Shown in pieces: positions 34,563 to 42,168 of a stretch of 64,000 nt of DNA. The notes beneath the pieces were generated by a model. The model did no database searches. It was not told where the DNA came from and was given only the letters and a program-made list of their open reading frames with translations. Numbering within the stretch: the stretch's first letter is position 1; each line of letters begins with the position of its first letter. The translations under genes and the position numbers were made by a program. The stretch spans positions 7,768,001 through 7,832,000 of the forward strand of contig NZ_JAPNKC010000001.1 in the NCBI RefSeq assembly GCF_026626705.1, written 5' to 3'. This DNA comes from Pyxidicoccus sp. MSG2 (GTDB taxonomy: Bacteria; Myxococcota; Myxococcia; Myxococcales; Myxococcaceae).

Positions 34563-36128
34563 ATGAAGATTCAATCCAGGGTACCCACGCAGACACCACG
34601 CAGGCCCGATGAGTCCGGGAAGGAGCCCTCGGGGAAGAGGGCGGAGGGTTCGCCCAGGCCCGCGGGCGAGGCGACGGCGCGCAGGGCCGGCTTCTCGACG
34701 GTGAGTGAGTTCGCCCGCCCGAAGCCCGACGTGCAGTCCGAGTTCCGGCGCGAGTTCGGCGCGTTGGCCTCCGACAAGAAGAAGTTCCACGACACCATGC
34801 GCACGGTGTTCGGCGACGGCTACAACGCCGTCCAGGCCGAGCAGTACCGGCAGAAGGCGCAGGCCGGAGACTTCAGCTGGCTGCCTCCGGTGAAGCAGGT
34901 GCCCGCCGACCAGTTGAATGGGGCCAACGGCGCCTACGACGCCGAGTCCGGCACGGTGTACATCAACCAGGACCTGGACCCCGCGCTGGCCGCGTCGACC
35001 TATGTGGAGGAGGCGGGCCACCACCTCGACACGAAGCTCAACTCCAAGGACTCGGCGGGTGACGAGGGCGAGCTGTTCCGCCGCATCCTCTCCGGCGAGA
35101 AGCTGACGCCCTCCCAGGTGTCGGAGATTCGCGCCGAGAACGACAAGGGCACCATCTACGTCGACGGCAAGGCGAAGGAGGTCGAGTTCTGGAACCCCTT
35201 CAAGGCCGCGGCGAAGGCCGTGGGCAGCGCCGTGAAGGCGGTGGGAGGCGCCATCAGCAGTGCGGCGTCGGCCGTCGGCAACGCCGTGGGCAGTGCCGCG
35301 AAGGCCGTGGGCAGCGCGGCCTCGGCGGTGGGTAGCGCCATTGGCGGCGCGGCGAAGGCCGTGGGCAGCGCGGCGAAGTGGGTCGGCGTGCGCCTGTTCG
35401 ACGGCGTCCGCGGCCTGGCCACGGGCGCGCTCAACACCGTGGTGGGCGCGTTTCGCAACGTCGGTGAGGGGCTCGGCACCTTCTTCGGAGGCGTGGGCAA
35501 GCTCTTCCAGGGGAAGTTCGGCGAGGGGTTCAAACAGATGGGCCTGGGTCTGGTGAAGACGTTCGTCCAGACGCCCGTCGACGCGTTCCTGATGATGGGC
35601 GGCCGGGCCCTCAGTGCCATCCAGACGCTGATTGGCGTGGAGCCGCCGGGCCGCAAGCTCAGCAGCGACGAAATCGCCACCCTGCGCACCGTCTACGGCG
35701 ACAGCATCGACTACTCGTCCATGCGCATCAAGGAGGGCAACTCGGGGCTCTTCAGCCTCTCCGGCCGCGCCTTCACCCATGGCAACACCATCTACATCCC
35801 GCCGGACGACCTGCCGCTGACGCCCGACCTGCTGGTGCACGAGTCCGCCCACGTCTGGCAGCACCAGAACGGCGGCACGGACTACATGAGCGAGGCGCTG
35901 TGGGCGCAGAACGTCGGTGACGGCTACGAGTTCGAGAAGGGCATCAAGGAGGGCAAGTCCTGGAGCCAGCTCAACCCCGAGCAGCAGGCCGAGCTCCTGC
36001 AGCAGGCCCAGCGCGCGGGCTTCTTCGACCCCACCAGCGGAGGGACGTTCAACTACAACGGCACGGACTACACCGCCTACCTCAACTCCGCGCTCGCCCA
36101 GATTCGCGCGGGCCAGGGAGCCCCGTAG
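34563..36128 (+). CDS. Putative metallopeptidase, DUF4157-like, with Ala/Gly/Val helical repeat (521 aa)
   Basis: Residues 1-50 are Pro/Ser/Arg-rich. Residues 60-210 are helical and hold STYVEEAGHHLDTKL, which looks like a helix of a metal site (EExxHH), although the family is unknown to me. Residues 213-277 are a run of short KAVGSA / SAVGNA / GGAAKAVG units, followed by further hydrophobic-Gly segments. Near 385-430 the block SMRIKEGNSGLFSLSGRAFT, then HGNTIYIPPDDLPLTPDLL, leads into H426-E427-S-A-H430, which matches the DUF4157 putative metallopeptidase domain often found near contractile injection systems or in exported toxins. There is no signal peptide. The ATG at 34563 has GGGGGG 9 nt upstream. 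It forms an operon with the lipoprotein at 36132 (3-nt gap). Confidence 0.7.
   Translation: MKIQSRVPTQTPRRPDESGKEPSGKRAEGSPRPAGEATARRAGFSTVSEFARPKPDVQSEFRREFGALASDKKKFHDTMRTVFGDGYNAVQAEQYRQKAQAGDFSWLPPVKQVPADQLNGANGAYDAESGTVYINQDLDPALAASTYVEEAGHHLDTKLNSKDSAGDEGELFRRILSGEKLTPSQVSEIRAENDKGTIYVDGKAKEVEFWNPFKAAAKAVGSAVKAVGGAISSAASAVGNAVGSAAKAVGSAASAVGSAIGGAAKAVGSAAKWVGVRLFDGVRGLATGALNTVVGAFRNVGEGLGTFFGGVGKLFQGKFGEGFKQMGLGLVKTFVQTPVDAFLMMGGRALSAIQTLIGVEPPGRKLSSDEIATLRTVYGDSIDYSSMRIKEGNSGLFSLSGRAFTHGNTIYIPPDDLPLTPDLLVHESAHVWQHQNGGTDYMSEALWAQNVGDGYEFEKGIKEGKSWSQLNPEQQAELLQQAQRAGFFDPTSGGTFNYNGTDYTAYLNSALAQIRAGQGAP
35195..35385 (+). repeat. Degenerate tandem repeat encoding AKAVGSA-type units
   Basis: In-frame imperfect repeats built around gcgaaggccgtgggcagc encode a chain of 7-11 residue amphipathic units (AAAKAVGSAVKAVGGA and similar). 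They form a long small-residue helix of the kind seen in membrane-binding or tape-like proteins. Confidence 0.6.
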
Positions 36129-36131
36129 CTC

Positions 36132-36539
36132 ATGAGGTCGTCACGCGCCGCCACGCTGCTGCTCGGCTTCACCCTCCTGCTCTTCACCGCCTGCCGTCCG
36201 AGAATCCAGGTGGCGCTGGCGTCCGGGGGCGAGCGGCTTCCGTCCCCCCGCTTCGTGGTGGAGGACCCCGAGCACGAGGACCGTCCCCGCTACGACACCG
36301 TGCAGGTGCTGGACCGGGCGGGGCAGGTCTTCTGGCAGGTGCGTGCCGAGCCGTTTGGCGACATGGCCAGCGTCCGTCAGTTCACCTATGGCGAGACGCT
36401 CCAGGGCTTCGCCGTACTGGAGGAGCCCAAGCCCCTCCAGCCTGGCGGGCGCTATGTCGTCTTCGTCCTGGGAAGCAACCGGGGCTCCCTCCACTTCGAC
36501 GTGGACGCGGAAGGCGGTGCCCACGCCGTGGAGCCCTGA
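36132..36539 (+). CDS. Small lipoprotein (135 aa)
   Basis: A lipoprotein signal is clear (MRSSRAATLLLGFTLLLFTAC, lipobox FTAC at about 18-21). The mature part is a compact beta-rich domain with RFVVEDPEHEDRPRYDTVQV and an AVLEEPKPLQPGGRYVVFVL strand pair. I do not recognise the family. It starts 3 nt after the stop of the DUF4157-like metallopeptidase, so the two are almost certainly co-transcribed. It could be a periplasmic or outer-membrane partner of that protein, perhaps a protective one, by analogy with toxin-neutraliser pairs. That is inference only. Confidence 0.7.
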   Translation: MRSSRAATLLLGFTLLLFTACRPRIQVALASGGERLPSPRFVVEDPEHEDRPRYDTVQVLDRAGQVFWQVRAEPFGDMASVRQFTYGETLQGFAVLEEPKPLQPGGRYVVFVLGSNRGSLHFDVDAEGGAHAVEP

Positions 36540-36542
36540 CTC

Positions 36543-37736
36543 TCAGGGGTGGGGGCGGGCGCTGGCAGGCACGTACTGCTGGAGGAACCGCCCCACCACG
36601 GCCTGCGCGAGCTGGCGGCCGAAGCCGCCGTCCCAGACGTCGAAGGCGTGCTCCGCGTACGGCAGCGTGAAGAACTGGTGCGGCACGCCGGCCTGGGCGA
36701 GCCGCGTGGCCAGCACCTGTGAGGCGTGGAGCGGCACCACGGTGTCCGCGCCTCCGTGGACGAGGAGCGTGGGCGGGGCTTTCGGGCCGACGTGCGTGAG
36801 CGGGGAGAGCAGCGCGTACAAATCCCGGTGCCCGTCCAGGGGCACACCCGTGAAGCCCTGCAGGACCCGCCGCGAGCCCGCGCGGTGCCCGGCCTGGGAG
36901 GCCAGGTCGGTGGGCGCGTAGAAGCTGATGATCGCCTTCACCGACGTGTCCGGAGCGTCGCAGGAGGCGGGAAGCCGCGCGTCGCCCGTGGCGTAGCCGA
37001 CGAGGGTGGAGAGGTGCCCGCCCGCGGACTCGCCGAACAGGACGAGCCGGTCCGGGTCGATGCCGTAGGTGGCCGCGTGGGCCTTCACCCAGGCGATGCC
37101 GCACTGGAGGTCTCCTGGCGCCTTCAGTCCGGCCGCGGGCGGGAAGAGCCGGTAGTCGAGGCTGATGACCGCGTAGCCAAGCGAGGTGAGGAAGCCGGCC
37201 CAGGCGCGGGCGTAGCCGCGCTCTCCTCCGCTCCAGCCTCCCCCGTGGACGTAGAGGACCGCGGGCCGGGCGGCGGAGGACGGGACGTCGGGGAGGAACA
37301 GGTCGGCATGCAGCTCGACGCCGTCGACGGTGGCGAAGCGCACCGTCTGGCTCGGGAGCGGCCGTTGCGCCACGAGGGGGCGGAAGTATTCGCGGAGGCT
37401 GAGCGGGATGCCGTGGGTCCGCGCCATCCACCACGCGGAGGCGGCGGGCATCAACGCCGCGTAGAGCAGGAGCAGCACGGCGGCCACCGAGCCCCAGCGC
37501 AGCCAGCCCCACTTCCCGGAATGAATCACATGGGCGGTGAGCAGCGCGGACACGAGCACCGGCAGCAGCAGGAGGAGGCTGTACTCCCGCAGGATGCCCT
37601 TGAGCAGGTTCACCAGCGAGGGCGCCCAGGGTGGCGCGAAGAACACCGCCACCAGCAACAGGCAGCCCACGGGGTTCAGGACCGCCAGGACGGTGAGCAG
37701 TGGAAGGAGGCGGGAGATGCGGAACAGGCGTTTCAT
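36543..37736 (-). CDS. Membrane-anchored alpha/beta hydrolase / esterase (397 aa)
   Basis: Three or four hydrophobic segments fill residues 10-125 (for example LLPLLTVLAVLNPVGCLLLV and WGSVAAVLLLLYAALMPA). A BD-FAE/hormone-sensitive-lipase-type hydrolase domain follows. It has the oxyanion motif HGGGWSGGE, nucleophile S237 in FGESAGGHLS, D331 in HGGADTVVP and H363 in YAEHAFD. The family hydrolyses acyl esters; the substrate is unknown. The ATG at 37736 starts MKRLFRISRLL, a plausible signal-anchor; the longer frame to 37865 is Arg/Pro-rich and poorly protein-like, though no strong ribosome site favours either. It ends 3 nt from the convergent lipoprotein stop at 36539. Confidence 0.85.
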   Translation of the reverse strand: MKRLFRISRLLPLLTVLAVLNPVGCLLLVAVFFAPPWAPSLVNLLKGILREYSLLLLLPVLVSALLTAHVIHSGKWGWLRWGSVAAVLLLLYAALMPAASAWWMARTHGIPLSLREYFRPLVAQRPLPSQTVRFATVDGVELHADLFLPDVPSSAARPAVLYVHGGGWSGGERGYARAWAGFLTSLGYAVISLDYRLFPPAAGLKAPGDLQCGIAWVKAHAATYGIDPDRLVLFGESAGGHLSTLVGYATGDARLPASCDAPDTSVKAIISFYAPTDLASQAGHRAGSRRVLQGFTGVPLDGHRDLYALLSPLTHVGPKAPPTLLVHGGADTVVPLHASQVLATRLAQAGVPHQFFTLPYAEHAFDVWDGGFGRQLAQAVVGRFLQQYVPASARPHP

Positions 37737-38003
37737 CCGGAAGGGGGCAGGTCGTTCGCGGTGGAAGGCGCATGCTGGCCGGCTTGGAGGTCCACGACAA
37801 TCATCCATCCGCGGGCCTTCTTCGAGCCGGACCGGGCCTTGGGCGCGTCTTCGGCCGAAAAGCAACCGGGCCCCTCCATTTCCGGCGTACGCCTCGTGAA
37901 ACCCGGGGGTATTTGCAGTTTGATTGCGACATGAGCTTGCATTGTGCCGTATCTCCTAGAGTTGGTTGGAGGGGGCCGGACTCTGGAATCGGGAGCGTGC
38001 AAG
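37737..38003. promoter_or_regulatory. Divergent region before second fungalysin gene
   Basis: The 267 bp between the esterase (minus) and the fungalysin (plus) include a relatively AT-rich stretch at about 37910-37965 (tgcagtttgattgcgacatg) and the CGTATCTC-CTAGAG string shared in part with the leader of the paralog at 29877. This is the likely promoter zone of the fungalysin gene. No gene is visible. Confidence 0.35.
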
Positions 38004-41000
38004 GTGATGCGCAGTCTGCTGGTAGCTACGACAATCTTTGTGGCGGTAGGGGGACGACCCGCCCAGGCGGCCCGGGAGCTCCCCGCGGTGGATGCCTTTA
38101 CACGCAGCCCTCCGTCCGGGAGCGAGCCGAGCGCCCGTGAGCGGGCGAAGGGCGTGGACGTCGCACACGAGGAGCCCCGGCTGGGCGTCCCCACCTTCGT
38201 CTGGGGAGCGCGCGCCGCGCAGCCCGGCGCGAAGAGCCTCCGGCCGGTGCCGCCCGAGCAGGTGGCGCGGACGTACCTGGGCGAGCAGGCCGGGCTGTAC
38301 CGGTTGGGCCGCACCGACGCGCCGCACATCCCCGTGAGGGGCGTCCACCGCGCGAGCAACGGCGCGAGCATCGTCACCTTCGGGCAGGAGGTGGAAGGCA
38401 TCGAGGTCTTCCGCCAGTCGCTGAAGGTGCTGCTGGACGCGGACAACCAGCTCGTCGCCATGTCCGGCCATCTGAGCCCGGTGGCCTCCAATCCCCGGCT
38501 GGAGAAGGAGGCTTCGGCCTTCAGGCTGGAGCCGCGCGAGGCCATTGCCCTCGCGTGGAGGGACCTGCACGGAGACCCGCTGCCCGCGGTGAGCCTGTCG
38601 CTCATGGGGCAAGCCCAGGGCGCCTACAGCCACTATGCGCTCAGCCCCGGGCCGCGCCTGGTGGTGTTCTCGTCCCCCGCGCGCGTGAAGCAGGTCTTCT
38701 TCCCGCTGCCCGAGGTGCTGGTGCCCGCCTGGTACGTGGAGCTCGACACCACGCCCGTCACCGCGACGGACGGCGACCAGTACGCCTACGTCATCTCCGC
38801 GGTGGATGGGCAGGTGCTCTACCGCCACGACCTCTCGTCCCACCAGAGCTACACCTACCGCGTGTGGGCGGACACCCAGAGTCCCCACATTCCGTATGAC
38901 GGCCCGCAGGGCAACGCGGCGACGCCGCACCCCACGGGCCTGCCGGACGGCTACCAGGCGCCCTTCGTGGCGCCGAACCTCCTGACGCTGCAGAACACGC
39001 CCTTCAGCCGCAATGACCCGTGGCTGCCCATGGGGGCCACGCAGACGGTGGGCAACAACGTGGACGCGTATGTCGACCTCGTCGCGCCCAGCGGCTTCGG
39101 CGCGGGGGACCTGCGCGGCAGCCTCGGCGGGTCGGGCATCTTCGGCGACGGCTACGACCTGATGCTCGCGCCGAGCGTCACGGACGCGCAGCAGATGAGC
39201 TCGGTGGCGCAGATCTTCTACGTCACCAACTTCCTGCACGACTGGTACTACGACTCCGGCTTCGACGAGGCGGCGGGCAACGCGCAGACCGACAACTACG
39301 GGCGCGGGGGCCTCGGCGCGGACAACCTCCGCGCGGAGGGGCAGGACTACGTCGGCCGCAACAACGCGAACATGTTCACGCCCTCGGACGGCGCGCGGCC
39401 CCGGATGCAGATGTACGTGTACGACACGAAGGGGCCCCGGGGCATGGACGTCTCGCTGGAGCACCCGCTGGGAGGCCGCCTGCCGGTCGGTGTCTCCGCC
39501 TTCGGGCCCCAGCAGTTCAATGTCACCGCCGCCGTGGCCTTCGCCGAGGACGGCGTGGCGGGCCCCGAGGGCAGCGTGGCGGACGCGTGCCAGCCGCTGA
39601 CCAACGCCGCCGCCGTGGCCGGGAGGATTGTCCTCGCGGACATGCAGGGCTGTGACTACACCGTCAAGGCCACCCATGCGCAGGCCGCCGGCGCAGTGGG
39701 CCTCGTCATCGTCCCCCAGGGGGAGATCGGGTCGCAGTTCTTCGTGCCCGGCCGGGCGCCCTCCATCACCATCCCCGTCGTCTCGGTGGAGCAGTACGTG
39801 GGGGGCTGGTTCCGCTTCCAGGCTCCGGAGAGCGTGACGCTCCTCCGGCAGGGGGCGGACCGCGACGGCACGCTCGACAACACCATCATCGCCCACGAGT
39901 GGATGCACTACATGTCCAACCGCCTCATCGGCGACGCCAACGGCCTGACGAACAACCAGGGCCGCAGCATGGGCGAGGGCTGGGGCGACTTCGCGGGCCT
40001 GTTGATGGTGGTCCGCGAGGGAGATGACCAGCTGCCCTCCAACGCGAACTTCAACGGCGTCTACGCGCGTGGCGCCTACGTCAACAGCGGCGGTGCGAAC
40101 CAGGGCTACTACTGGGGCAGCCGGCGCTACCCGTACACGACGGACCTGACGAAGAACCCGCTCACCCTGCGCTACATCGAGAATGGTGTCCGGCTGCCCG
40201 CCGGCATCCCGGTGAGCTTCGGCAGCTCCGGTGTGAACAACGCGGAGGTCCACTCCTCGGGTGAGGTGTGGGCGGTGACGCTGTGGGAGTGCTACGCGGC
40301 GCTGCTGAGGGACAAGGAGCGCCTCACCTTCGCCCAGGCCCAGCAGCGGATGAAGGAATACCTGGTCGCGTCGATGAAGCTCACCCCCAACGCGCCCACC
40401 TTCCTGGAGGCGCGCGACGCGCTGCTGGCCGTGGCCCATGCCACGGACAGGGCGGACTACATCCTCTTCGCCCAGGCCTTCGCGAAGCGCGGCGCCGGGA
40501 CGCGGGCCGTCGCGCCCTCGCGGGACTCGACGGACCATGTCGGGGTGGTGGAGAGCTTCACCAGCGGCAAGGACGTGCTCCTGGCCAGCGTGGAGGTGGT
40601 CGAACAGACGGGGACGGCGCTGTCGTGTGACGACGACGGGACGCTCGACACGGGCGAGACGGTGCGCCTGCGGGTGACCCTGCGCAACAGCGGCATCGAG
40701 CGGCTGACGCAGACGAGCGTGACGCTCTCCAGCGACACGACGGACCTGTCCTTCCCGGAGGGCGCGACGGTGTCCGTGCCTCCCACCGACCCGCTCCACC
40801 TCGTCACCGTGGAGGTGCCGGTCCGGCTCTCCGGTCCGGCCAGCCCGCGCGTCATCAACCTGACGCTGGCGTACCGGGACGCGGACCAGACGGTTCCCGG
40901 GGACCAGACGCAGACCCTCACGCTGAGGGTGAACACGGACGAGTTGCCGGGCACGGGCACCCTGGAGACGGTGGACGCGGCCAACCACCCGTGGCTCCTG

Positions 41001-42041
41001 GCGGAGCAACAATATCCGGACGCCTTCCCGTGGACGCGCCAGCACGCCGCGGGTGACCAGGACTGGTACTTCCACGGTCCGGACAACGACACCAACTCGG
41101 ACACCCTCCTCGTCTCGCCGCCCCTCCATGTCTCGGCGACGGGCGCGTTCCGCTTCACCTTCCAGTACCGCCATGTCCTGGAGCAGGACTACGACGGGGC
41201 CGTCATCGAGCTGAGCGAGGACGGCGGGCTGACCTGGACGGACCTCGGAGCGTTCCTGAGCCCGTCCTACACCACGCTCATCCAGCCGGAGGGAGGCAAT
41301 CCCATCGAGAACCGGATGGCCTACAGCGGTGAGAGCGAGGGCTATCCCGCGTTCATCCAGGGTGTCGCCGACCTCGGCACCACCTATGCCGGGAAGACGG
41401 TGCTCATCCGCTTCCGAGTCGGCACGGACGCGAGCGTCGGCGCGCGGGGGTGGGACCTGAACGACCTCCAGTTCGAGGGACTGGCGAACACCCCGTTCAC
41501 GACGTTCGTCCCCCACCGGGGCCAGTGCATCAACCGTGCGCCGGTGGCGAACGCGGGGCCCGCTCAGGTGCGCTATGAGGGCCTCATCGTCCAGCTCACT
41601 GGCAGCGGCACGGACCCCGAGGGCGCCGCGCTGACCTACACGTGGACGCAGACGGCGGGGCCGGCGGTGGTGCTCGCCAGTTCGAAGTCGCCGCGGCCCT
41701 TCTTCCGCGCGCCAGCGGTGACGAAGGACACGGACTTCACCTTCCAGCTGCGCGTCCACGACGGTGTGAATGTGAGCGCCCCGTCGTCGGTGACGGTGCG
41801 GGTGCGGAACATCCCCGGAGGGGGCCCCGCGCCGCTGGACAAGTCCACCCCCGAGCTCGGCGCGGAGGACGCGGCGAGCGTCACCGGGGCCAACGGGCCC
41901 GTGACGGAGTCGGCTCCGGGCTGGGGCTGCTCGTCGGGTCCGGAGGGCTCCGTGCCGGGAGCCGCCGTCCTGCTGCTCGCGGCGCTCGGCCTCGCGATGC
42001 GGCGTCCCCGCGCGCGGGCCGTGGCGGTTCCGAAGCACTGA
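38004..42041 (+). CDS. M36 fungalysin-type metalloprotease with MYXO-CTERM tail, second paralog (1345 aa)
   Basis: Clearly a duplicate of the gene at 29877, with the same order and near-identical blocks throughout. The GTG at 38004 is chosen because it aligns exactly with the GTG start of that paralog (26 residues to the shared AAREL), and GGGAG lies 8 nt upstream; an ATG at 38007 is the alternative. The signal peptide is followed by the FTP propeptide, the M36 domain with H631-E632-W-M-H635 and E658 (SMGEGWGDF), and an inserted PA domain. Unlike the first copy it keeps only one PKD-like repeat, then a Pro/Thr/Glu linker, before the GWGCSS plus hydrophobic plus RRPRARA MYXO-CTERM signal. The final 13 residues (RRPRARAVAVPKH) are identical in both copies. 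Confidence 0.92.
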   Translation: MMRSLLVATTIFVAVGGRPAQAARELPAVDAFTRSPPSGSEPSARERAKGVDVAHEEPRLGVPTFVWGARAAQPGAKSLRPVPPEQVARTYLGEQAGLYRLGRTDAPHIPVRGVHRASNGASIVTFGQEVEGIEVFRQSLKVLLDADNQLVAMSGHLSPVASNPRLEKEASAFRLEPREAIALAWRDLHGDPLPAVSLSLMGQAQGAYSHYALSPGPRLVVFSSPARVKQVFFPLPEVLVPAWYVELDTTPVTATDGDQYAYVISAVDGQVLYRHDLSSHQSYTYRVWADTQSPHIPYDGPQGNAATPHPTGLPDGYQAPFVAPNLLTLQNTPFSRNDPWLPMGATQTVGNNVDAYVDLVAPSGFGAGDLRGSLGGSGIFGDGYDLMLAPSVTDAQQMSSVAQIFYVTNFLHDWYYDSGFDEAAGNAQTDNYGRGGLGADNLRAEGQDYVGRNNANMFTPSDGARPRMQMYVYDTKGPRGMDVSLEHPLGGRLPVGVSAFGPQQFNVTAAVAFAEDGVAGPEGSVADACQPLTNAAAVAGRIVLADMQGCDYTVKATHAQAAGAVGLVIVPQGEIGSQFFVPGRAPSITIPVVSVEQYVGGWFRFQAPESVTLLRQGADRDGTLDNTIIAHEWMHYMSNRLIGDANGLTNNQGRSMGEGWGDFAGLLMVVREGDDQLPSNANFNGVYARGAYVNSGGANQGYYWGSRRYPYTTDLTKNPLTLRYIENGVRLPAGIPVSFGSSGVNNAEVHSSGEVWAVTLWECYAALLRDKERLTFAQAQQRMKEYLVASMKLTPNAPTFLEARDALLAVAHATDRADYILFAQAFAKRGAGTRAVAPSRDSTDHVGVVESFTSGKDVLLASVEVVEQTGTALSCDDDGTLDTGETVRLRVTLRNSGIERLTQTSVTLSSDTTDLSFPEGATVSVPPTDPLHLVTVEVPVRLSGPASPRVINLTLAYRDADQTVPGDQTQTLTLRVNTDELPGTGTLETVDAANHPWLLAEQQYPDAFPWTRQHAAGDQDWYFHGPDNDTNSDTLLVSPPLHVSATGAFRFTFQYRHVLEQDYDGAVIELSEDGGLTWTDLGAFLSPSYTTLIQPEGGNPIENRMAYSGESEGYPAFIQGVADLGTTYAGKTVLIRFRVGTDASVGARGWDLNDLQFEGLANTPFTTFVPHRGQCINRAPVANAGPAQVRYEGLIVQLTGSGTDPEGAALTYTWTQTAGPAVVLASSKSPRPFFRAPAVTKDTDFTFQLRVHDGVNVSAPSSVTVRVRNIPGGGPAPLDKSTPELGAEDAASVTGANGPVTESAPGWGCSSGPEGSVPGAAVLLLAALGLAMRRPRARAVAVPKH

Positions 42042-42053
42042 AGTCGTCGAGGA

Positions 42054-42081
42054 CGCGCCGGGCGGAGCAAGGCCCGGCGCG
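42054..42081 (+). terminator. Terminator hairpin after second fungalysin gene
   Basis: CGCGCCGGG (42054-42062) pairs with CCCGGCGCG (42073-42081). It is the same stem as after the first paralog, with one base changed in the loop. It lies between the convergent genes ending at 42041 and 42169. Confidence 0.65.
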
Positions 42082-42168
42082 TCGTGCTCACGGGCGCGTG
42101 CCGCCGTCAGGGGAGGCGAAGGTCCATGCCTCCACTTCCCCTGACGAGGGCCTCACGGAGCCTTGGGC

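Noticed and set aside
37956..42038. A 1360-codon open frame on the minus strand
   Set aside because: Antisense of the second fungalysin gene; the plus strand has signal peptide, M36 motif and MYXO-CTERM tail, so this frame is an artefact of GC bias.
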